64,000 nt of DNA from UBA946 sp031550725 (GTDB taxonomy: Bacteria > Bacillota > Clostridia > Oscillospirales > Ruminococcaceae): assembly GCA_031550725.1 (NCBI GenBank), contig JAVBOH010000009.1, positions 213,584 through 277,583 of the forward strand, in the 5' to 3' direction. This document shows positions 50,632 through 59,954 of the stretch, in pieces. The translations under genes and the position numbers were made by a program. Position 1 is the first letter of the stretch. Each line of letters begins with the position of its first letter. A model generated the notes under the pieces. The model saw only the letters and a list, made by a program, of their open reading frames with translations, was not told the DNA's origin and searched no databases.

Positions 50632-50679
50632 TAATGTGTATCAGAATTTGTATATCATAAAATTAGGGGTTGTATATTA

Positions 50680-50958
50680 ATGATATTATTTTTAATTGGG
50701 TTAATATTACCACTGGTATCTAGAAAAATAGGATTTATAAATAAATGGATATTTCATGGTTATAAAAACGAAAAATTCTTTGATAAAAGCAAGACAACAT
50801 TTTATACTTTATGGGGTACTTTTATTTTTGGTATATTAAATATATTTTTAATGCACCAAGCAGATTTATCATCATTTACTGTATTATTGGGTATGATGAC
50901 AGCAATTATCATTTTAATTGTATATGATATTTTGCATTCATCAAAAGATAAAAAATAA
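50680..50958 (+). CDS. Small membrane protein, unknown
   Basis: 92 residues with three hydrophobic segments (ILFLIGLILPLV at the start, TLWGTFIFGILNIFL in the middle, VLLGMMTAIIILIVYDIL near the end) and a lysine-rich tail. AGGGG lies before the ATG. The next gene starts 34 bp later and resembles it in size and topology. Family not recognised. Confidence 0.55.
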   Translation: MILFLIGLILPLVSRKIGFINKWIFHGYKNEKFFDKSKTTFYTLWGTFIFGILNIFLMHQADLSSFTVLLGMMTAIIILIVYDILHSSKDKK

Positions 50959-50992
50959 CTTCACACTATACTTCATAGGGGGGTAAGCATAA

Positions 50993-51349
50993 ATGTGGTT
51001 TTCTGGGGAAACAGTTGTTAAATTTATAGTGCTTGCTGGGTTAGGCTTTCTTCTTGCAGATTATACACGTAAAAATGGCTTTTCAAACAGCAGAAAATAT
51101 GGCAGACATGGACGATATTATTATGATTTTTCCGATGACAGCCGTAATTTTTCAAAACTCCTGTTCTATATTGTATGGTTTGGTATATTATTTGTAAATA
51201 TTTATATCGCCTTGGAAATAAAATTAACGATAGGATTTTCTGTCGGTACAATGATTTGCGTTATCCCTGCATTGATTTCTGATATTCGTAATGCAAAGGA
51301 ATATAAAAATTCCGATAATGATATTGATAATTTTTATGATGATTTTTAA
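50993..51349 (+). CDS. Small membrane protein, unknown
   Basis: 118 residues: an N-terminal hydrophobic segment (VVKFIVLAGLGFLLADY), a Tyr/Arg/Ser-rich hydrophilic stretch (SRKYGRHGRYYYDFSDD), two further hydrophobic segments (LLFYIVWFGILFVNIYIAL, IGFSVGTMICVIPALIS) and an acidic tail. GGGGGG before the ATG is an unusual G-rich ribosome site. Family not recognised. Confidence 0.55.
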   Translation: MWFSGETVVKFIVLAGLGFLLADYTRKNGFSNSRKYGRHGRYYYDFSDDSRNFSKLLFYIVWFGILFVNIYIALEIKLTIGFSVGTMICVIPALISDIRNAKEYKNSDNDIDNFYDDF

Positions 51350-51363
51350 GCCAGTACGAAAAA

Positions 51364-51606
51364 ATGTGTATGCACGGATATGATTACAGCCAATCAGGTG
51401 CATATTTTGTTACAATATGCGTTCAGGATAAACATGAATTATTGGGGACAATTCATTATAATGAAACAAACAGTTTCGTAGAGGGCGATGCCCACATCAT
51501 CCGCAGTGAAACCGAATACCAAAACATATGGAAATATATCGATGAAAACCCATTGAATTGGGCGAATGACGATTATTATATAAAAACAGGGGTAAAATTA
51601 TTTTAA
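51364..51606 (+). pseudogene. Relic of a REP-associated tyrosine transposase (RAYT)
   Basis: The first 28 residues match the start of TnpA_REP/Y1 transposases (HGYDYSQSGAYFVTICVQD, LLGTI) and the last 28 match their end (RSETEYQNIWKYIDENPLNW, ANDDYY). The middle ~100 residues, with the HUH metal site and catalytic Tyr, are missing. In their place is a short stretch (NSFVEGDAHII) encoded by GTAGAGGGCGATG...CATCATCCGC (51478-51504), itself like the dispersed palindromes. The frame is intact but the protein cannot be active. It is the only transposase trace in the window. Confidence 0.8.
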
Positions 51607-51623
51607 TTGAAAGGTTATTTAAA

Positions 51624-52094
51624 ATGGAATTAATTAAAAAAGGTCAAAAAAGATTAATAATAATTATTATTGTATATCTAATTTTCAGTTTTCTTACATT
51701 TGTATTTAGTGCTGCCTCAACACATGCTGATGGCAATACCACAGAAGCGATATATGAATTATTACAAGGAATGTTCCGATTTACACTAGAAAGTTTACTT
51801 TTTTTCTTTATATATAAAGGGTATAACTGGGCAAGAATAACAGCATTAGTTTTATTATATTTGGGCGCAGCAGGTTCTCTTTTAATGACATTTTTGTATC
51901 GTGAATATTCTTTAATTAGTATAATTATGTTTGTAGTTTGTGCTGTGTATATTTTAATTTGCTTAATGTTGCATAGTAAACCTATTAAGGCGTATCAGCA
52001 ATATAAGAAAAATGGTAATATGAAAGAAAAATTCATTGATGGTATGAATACACCAATTTCGGAATGTGTTTCTGAAGATGAGGTTAAATGGTAA
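51624..52094 (+). CDS. Four-span membrane protein, unknown
   Basis: 156 residues with four hydrophobic segments (LIIIIIVYLIFSFLTFVFSA, MFRFTLESLLFFFIYKGYNW, ITALVLLYLGAAGSLLMTFL, IIMFVVCAVYILICLML) and a charged C-terminal tail (KAYQQYKKNGNMKEKFIDG). It lies 33 bp upstream of glmU with no terminator between, so glmU may be transcribed with it. Family not recognised. Confidence 0.6.
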   Translation: MELIKKGQKRLIIIIIVYLIFSFLTFVFSAASTHADGNTTEAIYELLQGMFRFTLESLLFFFIYKGYNWARITALVLLYLGAAGSLLMTFLYREYSLISIIMFVVCAVYILICLMLHSKPIKAYQQYKKNGNMKEKFIDGMNTPISECVSEDEVKW

Positions 52095-52127
52095 TCAATT
52101 TAATTTAAATAGAGGAGCATTTTTATT

Positions 52128-53525
52128 ATGAGCAACAAAAACTGTGCAGTAATCCTAGCAGGCGGACAGGGCAAGCGAATGAAATCCGAGCTGCCTAAAC
52201 CTATGTTTGAAGTTTTGGGTGAACCGATGCTTGAATGGGTAATCAAAGCTTGTGAAAAATCAGGACTAGAAGATTTATGCATTGTAAAGGGATATAATGC
52301 GGAGGTTATTGATACATACCTCGATGGAAGATATGATACTGTTTTACAGTTCGAACGCATGGGAACTGGTCACGCTGTTATGATGGCTATTGACTGGTTA
52401 AAAGAACGTATCGATGGAAATGTACTTATTTTAAACGGCGATGCGCCATTTGTTGATGAAGAAACAATCAAAAATGCTCTTGAACTGCATATCAAAAAAG
52501 ATAATGCCGTTACAATCGTTACTTCTGAAATCGACGAGCCATATGGATATGGAAGAATTCTGCGTTCTGCTGATGGTGACAGTGTTATAGGTATTGTTGA
52601 GGAAAAGGATGCGACATATGAACAGCGCAAAATTAAAGAAATAAATTCTGGTGCATACTGGTTTAAAACACGTCAGTTAATTGATGCGCTAGGGAAACTA
52701 AAACCCAACAATTCCCAAGGTGAATATTATCTGACAGACTCAGTTTACATTTTGATTTCAGAAAAATTTCGTGCAGATGCATATATTTCGCCAAATCCTA
52801 ACGTAGTTTTAGGTGCAAATGACAGAAAAGGTCTTTTAAGGTTGAATAATGCTGCAAGATTAGGTATAATAGATAGGTTAATGGATAATGGTGTGGAATT
52901 TTTATGCACAGATGGTGTTGCAATCGGACGTAATGTCAAGATTGGTGCTAATACCACAATTTTACAGGGAACTATTATTAAAGGAAATACTGTAATCGGT
53001 GAAAACTGCGTTATAGGTCCAAATTGTTTGATTGAGGACTGTATTATCGGAAACGGTGTAAAGCTAAATAGCGTTCAAGCCTTTTTGTCACAGCTTGATG
53101 ATAATGTTAAGGTTGGACCTTGGGTGCATATCCGTCCTGACAGTCACCTTAAAGCTGGAGCTAAGATTGGTGATTTCGTTGAGGTTAAAAACTCTGTTAT
53201 CGGCGAAAAAACTGACGTTTCACATTTAACTTATATCGGTGACAGCGATGTCGGAGCAAGATGTAATTTTGGATGTGGTGTTGTTACCGCTAACTATGAT
53301 GGTGAAAATAAATTCCGCACTAAAATTGGTGATGATGTATTTCTTGGATGCAACACAATTCTTGTTTCTCCTGTTAATGTTGGAAACACAGCATATACTG
53401 CTGCAGGAACAACTGTAACAAAGGATATTCCTGACGGAGCGCTGGGTATTGAACGTGGCGAGATGACAATTAAAGAGGGCTATGGCTCAAAAAAACTTCA
53501 GGTACGTATAAAGAAAAAGAGCTAA
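52128..53525 (+). CDS. glmU: Bifunctional UDP-N-acetylglucosamine pyrophosphorylase / glucosamine-1-phosphate acetyltransferase
   Basis: Makes UDP-GlcNAc for peptidoglycan. The N-terminal uridyltransferase domain (about 1-230) begins NCAVILAGGQGKRMKSELPKPM (activating loop) and has GTGHAV, LNGDAPFVD and EINSGAY-like INSGAYWF motifs. The C-terminal left-handed beta-helix (about 250-455) shows hexapeptide repeats (VIGENCVIGPNCLI) and acetyltransferase residues in VGPWVHIRPDSHL and TYIGDSDVG...NYDGENK. 465 residues, complete. First of the conserved glmU-prs-pth-mfd series. Confidence 0.97.
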   Translation: MSNKNCAVILAGGQGKRMKSELPKPMFEVLGEPMLEWVIKACEKSGLEDLCIVKGYNAEVIDTYLDGRYDTVLQFERMGTGHAVMMAIDWLKERIDGNVLILNGDAPFVDEETIKNALELHIKKDNAVTIVTSEIDEPYGYGRILRSADGDSVIGIVEEKDATYEQRKIKEINSGAYWFKTRQLIDALGKLKPNNSQGEYYLTDSVYILISEKFRADAYISPNPNVVLGANDRKGLLRLNNAARLGIIDRLMDNGVEFLCTDGVAIGRNVKIGANTTILQGTIIKGNTVIGENCVIGPNCLIEDCIIGNGVKLNSVQAFLSQLDDNVKVGPWVHIRPDSHLKAGAKIGDFVEVKNSVIGEKTDVSHLTYIGDSDVGARCNFGCGVVTANYDGENKFRTKIGDDVFLGCNTILVSPVNVGNTAYTAAGTTVTKDIPDGALGIERGEMTIKEGYGSKKLQVRIKKKS

Positions 53526-53610
53526 TGCTAAGGTAATAAATTCATAAACTGATGTTTATGAGTAAAATATACATATATTTATTATAATATTTTTAAAGGA
53601 TGGTTTAAAA

Positions 53611-54573
53611 ATGAATCTGCACGGCAAGGATATTAAAATTTTTACAGCGAACTCAAACCCAAGAGTAGCAAAGGAAGTTGCACAGCAGCTAGGGCTTCCT
53701 CTCGGTGATTCCGAAGTTGTAACTTTTTCTGATGGAGAAATCAATGTTTCTATCGGAGAGAGTGTTCGTGGCTCAGACGTTTTCGTAATTCAGTCAATCA
53801 GCACACCTGTTAATGACAATCTTATGGAACTTCTTATCATGATTGATGCATTTAAAAGAGCATCAGCAGGCCGTATCACAGCAGTTATACCTTACCTTGG
53901 CTATGCGCGTCAGGACAGAAAAGCAAAGGCGAGAGATCCAATTTCCGCAAAGCTTGTTGCTGACTTAATCGCTGTTGCAGGCGCAGACAGAGTGCTTTCA
54001 ATGGACTTACACTGCCCACAGATTCAAGGCTTTTTCAATATCCCTGTTGACCATCTTCTTGGCGTTCCGCTTTTGGCACCACATTTCTCTGAGAAGTTTA
54101 AGGACAATAAGGATAATTGTGTTGTTGTATCCCCTGACCTAGGTTCTGTTACAAGAGCAAGAAACTTTGCACTTCGTTTTGGTGCACCTCTTGCAATCGT
54201 TGACAAGCGCCGTCAGAAAGCTAACGTTTCCGAGGTTATGAACATCATCGGTGATGTTAAAGATAAGACTGTTATTCTTGTTGATGATATGATTGATACT
54301 GCTGGTACACTTTGCAACGCTGCAAAGGCTATTATCGAAGTTGGCGGAGCAAAGGAAGTATATGCTTGTGCAACACACGGTGTACTTTCAGGTCCTGCAA
54401 TCGAGCGTATTCAGAACAGTGTTATCAAGGAGCTTATTTTGCTTGATACTATTGAACTTCCTGAAGAAAAGAAGATTGATAAAATTTCACTTTTACCTGT
54501 TGCACCAATTTTTGCACAGGCTATTCAGAGAATTTATGCTGATAAGCCAGTTTCCCCTCTTTTTAACATCTAA
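53611..54573 (+). CDS. prs: Ribose-phosphate pyrophosphokinase
   Basis: Makes PRPP for purines, pyrimidines, histidine and tryptophan. 320 residues. Motifs: FTANSNPRVAKEVAQQLG and FSDGEINVSIGESVRGSDVF at the N-terminus, the flexible loop YARQDRKAKARDPISAKL, divalent metal site VLSMDLHCPQIQGFF and the PRPP loop VILVDDMIDTAGTL. AAAGGATGG precedes the ATG. A small hairpin TCATAAAC/GTTTATGA lies between glmU and prs. Confidence 0.97.
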   Translation: MNLHGKDIKIFTANSNPRVAKEVAQQLGLPLGDSEVVTFSDGEINVSIGESVRGSDVFVIQSISTPVNDNLMELLIMIDAFKRASAGRITAVIPYLGYARQDRKAKARDPISAKLVADLIAVAGADRVLSMDLHCPQIQGFFNIPVDHLLGVPLLAPHFSEKFKDNKDNCVVVSPDLGSVTRARNFALRFGAPLAIVDKRRQKANVSEVMNIIGDVKDKTVILVDDMIDTAGTLCNAAKAIIEVGGAKEVYACATHGVLSGPAIERIQNSVIKELILLDTIELPEEKKIDKISLLPVAPIFAQAIQRIYADKPVSPLFNI

Positions 54574-54606
54574 TAAAAATCAGATATTTACATACTATAA
54601 AAACAT

Positions 54607-54649
54607 CCCCTTAAATCCGACTTTACACCACGTAATTCGGATTTAGGGG
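54607..54649. other. Strong hairpin between prs and pth
   Basis: CCCCTTAAATCCGA (54607-54620) pairs with TCGGATTTAGGGG (54637-54649), one bulge, 16-base loop. No T run follows on the plus strand, so it is more likely a processing or stability element than a terminator. Confidence 0.6.
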
Positions 54650-54688
54650 TTAATGTGGTTTATATGGTAAAGATATGGAGAGAAATTC

Positions 54689-55324
54689 ATGAGCATATTT
54701 GATATTTTTAATCAGCTTAATGCTGAAAAAGAAGCAAAATCCGCCGCTATGGGTAAAATCGAATATATCATATGCGGACTTGGAAATTTCGGACTTCAAT
54801 ATGAAAATACCCGTCATAATGCGGGATTTATGACGGTTGATTATCTTGCAAAAAAATATAATACTGATACAAAAAAAATTCAGTTTAAAGCACAGGTTGG
54901 TGAAGCGACAATTAATGGTGTACGCTGTCTGCTCATGAAGCCAACAACCTATATGAATAACAGCGGTGAAGCTTTGGTAGCCGCCATGAATTTCTATAAA
55001 ATTCCCATCGAAAGAGTTATAATATGTTATGATGACATTAGTCTTGAGCCGTCATTTATCCGTATCCGCAGAAAAGGCTCAGACGGCGGTCATAATGGCA
55101 TCAAGTCAATTATCGCATTGACAGGCGAGGATACATTCCCTCGTGTAAAGATTGGTGTCGGTAAAAAGCCTCATAAAGATTATAACCTTGCTGACTGGGT
55201 GCTTTCACATTTCACTAATGATGAACAGAAAGCTATGACGGAGGGTACGGAAAAAGCCGCATCATCCATTGAATTAATGGTTAAGGGTAAAACCGACGAG
55301 GCAATGAACAAATTCAATTCATAA
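54689..55324 (+). CDS. pth: Peptidyl-tRNA hydrolase
   Basis: Frees tRNA from prematurely released peptidyl-tRNA. The Pth fold starts at about residue 25 with YIICGLGNFGLQYENTRHNAGF (catalytic His in RHNAGF, Asn in GNFG), followed by LLMKPTTYMNNSGEAL, ICYDDISLEPSFIRIRRKGSDGGHNGIKSI and FPRVKIGVGKKP. There is a 23-residue N-terminal extension (FDIFNQLNAEKEAKSAAM) beyond the usual start. GGAGAG fits the ATG at 54689, so the extension is probably real. 211 residues. Confidence 0.95.
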   Translation: MSIFDIFNQLNAEKEAKSAAMGKIEYIICGLGNFGLQYENTRHNAGFMTVDYLAKKYNTDTKKIQFKAQVGEATINGVRCLLMKPTTYMNNSGEALVAAMNFYKIPIERVIICYDDISLEPSFIRIRRKGSDGGHNGIKSIIALTGEDTFPRVKIGVGKKPHKDYNLADWVLSHFTNDEQKAMTEGTEKAASSIELMVKGKTDEAMNKFNS

Positions 55325-55364
55325 TGTATAATTCATAATGCATTATGATCATTTAGAGGTATTT

Positions 55365-58300
55365 ATGACCACATCTATTTTTACAAAAGCTATTGAAAAT
55401 TTTGTGCCGTTTCGTGATTTACGTAATTCGATTGCAAAAAAGGAACTGCCTGTATCTGTATCAGGTGTTTCGGGAATTCATAAGGCTCAGTTTGCACTGG
55501 GTCTTTATTCTGATGCTCCAATACTTATTATCACAGATGATGAAGCATCCGCAAAACGTCTTTGTGACGATATGAATGAGCTTTCAGGTGAAATCTGCAC
55601 ATTCCTCTACCCTGCTAAAGATTTCACATTTTCCCGTGTTGAAACTGCATCACGAGAGTATGAACATACACGCCTTGGCGTTTTGTCGCATTTGTGTGAT
55701 GGCACAGCAAAGTTTATATGTGCATCCGCAGAAGCGGCATTACAGCTTACTATTCCGCCAAATATTTTAAAAAGCCGTACTGTAAAAATCGAAACAGGCG
55801 GCAGCTTTGCTATATCTGGGCTCATGGAAAAGCTTATTGCAGCAGGATATTCACGCTGTGATAAAGTCGAGGGCGAGTCACAGTTTTCCGTTCGTGGCGC
55901 TATCATTGATATCTACCCTGTTGGTGAAATTAACCCTATACGTATCGAAATGTGGGGCGATGATATAGACACGATTTCATACTTTGACCCAGAAACCCAA
56001 CGCCGTACCGATAACATAGACAGCGTTGAAATTTCACCTGCAATGGAGGTTTTATTTGACACACCTGACGTGCTTATTTCACGAATTGAGGAGATGTCAA
56101 AAAATGTTCGTGGCAAGCGAATGGAGCTTGTACGAAACAATTTTGCAAAGGATATTGATACGCTTAGAAATGGCTTAAGTCTTGGTAATATCGACAAATA
56201 TTTACCAGTAGCGTATGAAACTCCAGCAACGCTTTTTGACTATTTTGATACATCAAAAAGCCTTGTGATTTTCAGCGAATATCATAATAGCCTTGAAAAA
56301 ACAAAAAGTATTTTATCACAGCATATGGAGGATATCAAGATTTTACTTGAGGAGGGTGAACTTTGCAAAGGGCTTGACACCTTTATGCTTGAGTTCCCTG
56401 TTTTATGCTCAAAGGCTGAAAAATTCGGTGTTGTTCATTTTGATACATTTTTGCGTGGAAGTGACAGGACATTTAAAAAGCTTATATCGGTAAGCGCCAA
56501 TCAGACTGCTCCATGGGGCGGTGAAATTCGTCAGCTTATTGAAGATTTGCAGTCATTTAGTTCACATGGCTACTCTGTTATCGTCATGGCAGGCTCAGAA
56601 AAAACCTTGCCAATCATCATGCAAGATTTAATTGATGAGGGTATTTCATGCAGTATCATGACACCACAATCCGAAATGACAAAGGGTCATGTTTTACTTT
56701 GTACTGGATGTGTTTCAAGCGGCTATGACTATGTTGATATCAAAACTGCACTTATTACACAGGCTCGTGCGATAGTATCAAAACGCAAGCTAAAAAAAGC
56801 CAAAAAGGGTGAGGAAATTAAGTCACTCTCCGATATTTCAGCAGGCGACCTTGTCGTTCATGCCTTGCATGGTATCGGATGCTTTCAGGGTATACGCAAG
56901 CTTGAAATGGAGGGCATTACAAAGGATTATATTACTATAAAATATGCTGGTACAGACGTTTTATATGTGCCTGTTAACCAGCTTGATATGGTTTCAAAAT
57001 ATATAGGGCCTCGTGATAACAACGCTGTTAAGCTAAATAAGCTGTCGTCTATGGAATGGCAGAAAACACGTAACCGTGTTAAAAAAGCTGTCAAGGATAT
57101 GGCTGATGAGCTGATTAAGCTATATGCTTTGAGAAGTCAGACAAAGGGCTTTGCATTTTCCGCTGATGATGACTGGCAGAATGATTTTGAAGGACGTTTT
57201 CCATATCAGGAAACAGACGACCAGCTTAGAAGTGTCGAGGAAATCAAAGAGGATATGCAAAAGGATATCCCGATGGACAGACTTCTTTGCGGTGATGTTG
57301 GATTTGGTAAGACAGAGGTTGCTTTCCGTGCTGCATTCAAGTGTATGTGTGACAGCAAGCAGTGTGCAATTTTAACACCGACAACGGTTTTAGCATGGCA
57401 GCATTATCAGTCTGCGCTAAAGCGTTTTGAGCATTTTCCTATGAAGATTGAACTGTTGTCACGTTTTCGTTCCAAAAAAGAGCAGGAAGAAATTTTGCGG
57501 CAGCTTAAACGTGGTGAAATCGATATGATTATCGGTACGCACAGACTTGTTCAAAAGGACGTCAAGTTCATGAACCTAGGTCTTGTTGTCATTGACGAGG
57601 AACAGCGTTTCGGCGTTGCGCATAAAGAAAAATTCAAGGAAAATTTCGCAGGGGTTGATGTTCTAACGCTCTCTGCAACTCCTATTCCACGTACACTAAA
57701 CATGGCGATGAGCGGCATTCGTGACATGAGTGTTATCGAAGAACCGCCTGTTGACAGACACCCAGTTCAGACCTATGTTATCGAACATAATGAGGGTGTT
57801 TTGTATCAAGCTATCACGAAAGAATTACGTCGTGGCGGTCAGATTTTCTATATCCATAACCGTATTGAAACAATTGACATGTGTGCTGGAAAGATTTCAC
57901 AATCATTTCCTGATGCACGAATTGGCATTGCACACGGACAGATAACAGAGGAACAGCTTTCGGAAATATGGCGTCAGCTTGTTGAGCATGAAATTGATAT
58001 TTTGGTATGCACAACGCTTATTGAAACAGGCGTTGATGTACCAAACTGCAACACGCTTATTATCGAGGATGCCGACAGACTTGGACTTTCACAGTTATAT
58101 CAGCTTCGTGGACGTGTCGGACGTTCAAACCGCCGTGCATTTGCATATTTCACATTCAGACGAGGAAAGGTGCTGACTGAAATTGCCTCAAAGCGTTTGG
58201 ATGCAATTCGTGAGTTCACACAGTTCGGAAGTGGTTTCCGCATTGCCTTGCGTGACTTGGAAATTCGAGGTGCAGGCTCAATTTTAGGCGGCAGACAGCA

Positions 58301-58829
58301 TGGTCATATGGAGGCTGTTGGCTATGATATGTACCTGCAGCTTTTATCTGAGGCTATTGCAGAAGAAAAGGGTGAGCCATTGCCAAGACGTCCTGAGGAA
58401 TGTCTTATCGACTTGCAGATTGATGCTCATATCCCTGAAAAATATATCGAAAGTTTAGCTGGACGTTTAGATGTTTATCGTAAAATTGCATCCTTGCAAA
58501 GCAATGAGGACAGTATGGATTTAATCGATGAGCTTATTGACCGTTATGGCGATCCACCAAAGGCTATCGAGGGACTTATCTCCGTTGCACTTCTTCGTAA
58601 CATGGCAGGAAACCTTGGTATCAACGAGATTACAGAGCGAAATGGTATTATGCTTTTCTATATAAAGTCTGCTACTATGGAGCAAATCCAGGCTGTTGTG
58701 CAGGAATATAAGGGCAGGGTTACTGTTAATGGCTCAGAAAAACCTCATATCGCTGTGAAAATGCTTAAGGGTGATAAATCAATGGAGCTTATGCAGGGTG
58801 TTATTGAGATTTTAAGTAAAAATAAATAA
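55365..58829 (+). CDS. mfd: Transcription-repair coupling factor Mfd
   Basis: Removes RNA polymerase stalled at lesions and recruits UvrA. UvrB-like N-terminal domains (about 1-340), CarD-like RNA polymerase interaction domain (ISAGDLVVHALHGIGCFQG, about 490-560), RecG-like translocase with Walker A GDVGFGKTEVAFRAAFK (about residue 637), DEEQRFGV, TLSATPIPRTLNMAMSG, and IEDADRLGLSQLYQLRGRVGRS, then the C-terminal TRCF domain. The start is the ATG at 55365 with GAGG 6 bases before it, rather than 55338. About 1154 residues, complete. Confidence 0.96.
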   Translation: MTTSIFTKAIENFVPFRDLRNSIAKKELPVSVSGVSGIHKAQFALGLYSDAPILIITDDEASAKRLCDDMNELSGEICTFLYPAKDFTFSRVETASREYEHTRLGVLSHLCDGTAKFICASAEAALQLTIPPNILKSRTVKIETGGSFAISGLMEKLIAAGYSRCDKVEGESQFSVRGAIIDIYPVGEINPIRIEMWGDDIDTISYFDPETQRRTDNIDSVEISPAMEVLFDTPDVLISRIEEMSKNVRGKRMELVRNNFAKDIDTLRNGLSLGNIDKYLPVAYETPATLFDYFDTSKSLVIFSEYHNSLEKTKSILSQHMEDIKILLEEGELCKGLDTFMLEFPVLCSKAEKFGVVHFDTFLRGSDRTFKKLISVSANQTAPWGGEIRQLIEDLQSFSSHGYSVIVMAGSEKTLPIIMQDLIDEGISCSIMTPQSEMTKGHVLLCTGCVSSGYDYVDIKTALITQARAIVSKRKLKKAKKGEEIKSLSDISAGDLVVHALHGIGCFQGIRKLEMEGITKDYITIKYAGTDVLYVPVNQLDMVSKYIGPRDNNAVKLNKLSSMEWQKTRNRVKKAVKDMADELIKLYALRSQTKGFAFSADDDWQNDFEGRFPYQETDDQLRSVEEIKEDMQKDIPMDRLLCGDVGFGKTEVAFRAAFKCMCDSKQCAILTPTTVLAWQHYQSALKRFEHFPMKIELLSRFRSKKEQEEILRQLKRGEIDMIIGTHRLVQKDVKFMNLGLVVIDEEQRFGVAHKEKFKENFAGVDVLTLSATPIPRTLNMAMSGIRDMSVIEEPPVDRHPVQTYVIEHNEGVLYQAITKELRRGGQIFYIHNRIETIDMCAGKISQSFPDARIGIAHGQITEEQLSEIWRQLVEHEIDILVCTTLIETGVDVPNCNTLIIEDADRLGLSQLYQLRGRVGRSNRRAFAYFTFRRGKVLTEIASKRLDAIREFTQFGSGFRIALRDLEIRGAGSILGGRQHGHMEAVGYDMYLQLLSEAIAEEKGEPLPRRPEECLIDLQIDAHIPEKYIESLAGRLDVYRKIASLQSNEDSMDLIDELIDRYGDPPKAIEGLISVALLRNMAGNLGINEITERNGIMLFYIKSATMEQIQAVVQEYKGRVTVNGSEKPHIAVKMLKGDKSMELMQGVIEILSKNK

Positions 58830-58873
58830 TTTATACCTGCTGGAGCTCTGCATGGGTGAATTTTGAAAAATCT

Positions 58874-58942
58874 CAAGTTTTTTCGAAAGAGGGGGGTGCT
58901 CAACGAAACGTCTGCATACGTGAGAGCTACCCCCTAAACTTG
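58874..58942. other. Structured intergenic segment after mfd
   Basis: CAAGTTT (58874-58880) pairs with AAACTTG (58936-58942), AGGGGG (58890-58895) with CCCCCT (58930-58935), GCTC (58898-58901) with GAGC (58924-58927), and ACGT (58908-58911) with ACGT (58918-58921). The stems nest into one 69-base structure with a TTTCGAAAG insertion. T-rich DNA follows about 10 bases later. It may simply terminate mfd, or be a small RNA; no known class recognised. The rest of 58830-59111 shows nothing. Confidence 0.5.
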
Positions 58943-59111
58943 TTTCAATTACTCTTTTTCCTCAAAAACATAACAGTGTTATTTTCGAACTAGTCGTGCA
59001 ACAGCCCAGATTTCGTATTACAAAAATCTAAATCTCACATAATATATTTTATACAAGTATAAGCTACAAAACTTTTCGATTTACTTAAATATAGATTTGA
59101 GGAGATTTTTA

Positions 59112-59897
59112 ATGGATATTAATAAAGTTAGAGAACTATTAGAAGATGCTTTAGATAATGTTAGTTTAGATGATGCTAACGAGGAAAGTTTTGAAAATAA
59201 TCGTTCAAGATATGGTAATTGTACCTGTTACGGAAAATGCTGTTATTGCTGTCAAGGTCCAAGAGGACCTAGAGGATTTAAAGGTGACACTGGTGAAAAG
59301 GGTGATACCGGTGAAAAGGGCGATACCGGTGAAAAAGGTGATACCGGCGAAAAGGGTGAAACTGGAGCTCCTGGAAGTACAACAATTATTCCCTATGCAT
59401 CAGGTGGAAGATTGATATTGCGAACAGGTTTGGATGAGGATATCCCAAGTTGTGCCTCACTTGTAGGTTTTGGCTCATCACTTAATGATGTTCCTTTTGC
59501 ACGTATAAATAAAATTGGGATTCCTTCAACTTTATATCAAATAATTAATTTTGCTTTCCCTATGCCTAGAGATTGTACTATAACGAATATTAATATAACT
59601 TTTATGAATTGTTATATTACATCACGACAAGTATGTGCTCAGTTGTTTGTACCAGCAAGTACTAGCGAAGGATTATTTGAAGGTATTCCTGAAACAAAAG
59701 CTATACTTCCTAGGGGATATTTTCCTGATAAATATAATACAGGTGAGCTTATAAGTACTGAGCTTTCAAATCTTAACGTTAATATTAGAAGAGGTCAGCG
59801 TTTATTGCTTGCTTTTTATGCTGAGGGTTTAGAGCCAGATAAAAGTGCAGCTTTAAACATTGAAGGTTACGGAAGTGCAGATATTACAATCCTATAA
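59112..59897 (+). CDS. Collagen-like protein with BclB-type exosporium C-terminal domain
   Basis: 261 residues. An N-terminal helical, acidic segment (1-30) is followed by a Cys-rich stretch NCTCYGKCCYCC (36-47). A collagen-like run of about 14 Gly-X-Y triplets follows (from Gly49 to about residue 91), built of four 18-bp repeats encoding GDTGEK (59283-59354). The C-terminal globular domain resembles the BclB exosporium domain (IIPYASGGRLILRTG, SLVGFGSSLNDV, INFAFPMPRDCTITNINITF). The start is the ATG at 59112 with GAGGAG upstream. It is probably on the spore surface; trimer formation and cysteine crosslinking are inferred. Confidence 0.85.
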   Translation: MDINKVRELLEDALDNVSLDDANEESFENNRSRYGNCTCYGKCCYCCQGPRGPRGFKGDTGEKGDTGEKGDTGEKGDTGEKGETGAPGSTTIIPYASGGRLILRTGLDEDIPSCASLVGFGSSLNDVPFARINKIGIPSTLYQIINFAFPMPRDCTITNINITFMNCYITSRQVCAQLFVPASTSEGLFEGIPETKAILPRGYFPDKYNTGELISTELSNLNVNIRRGQRLLLAFYAEGLEPDKSAALNIEGYGSADITIL

Positions 59898-59954
59898 AAT
59901 TATGATAATAATATTAGGATGTTAAACATAGAAGCATAATTATAAAATAAACAA

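Noticed and set aside
59283..59354. Four tandem 18-bp units considered as a CRISPR-like array
   Set aside because: There are no spacers, and the units encode the Gly-X-Y repeat of a clear protein.
59170..59415. An 81-codon frame over the collagen repeats in another phase
   Set aside because: It exists only because the 18-bp repeat keeps alternate frames open; it has no ribosome site and lies inside the collagen-like gene.
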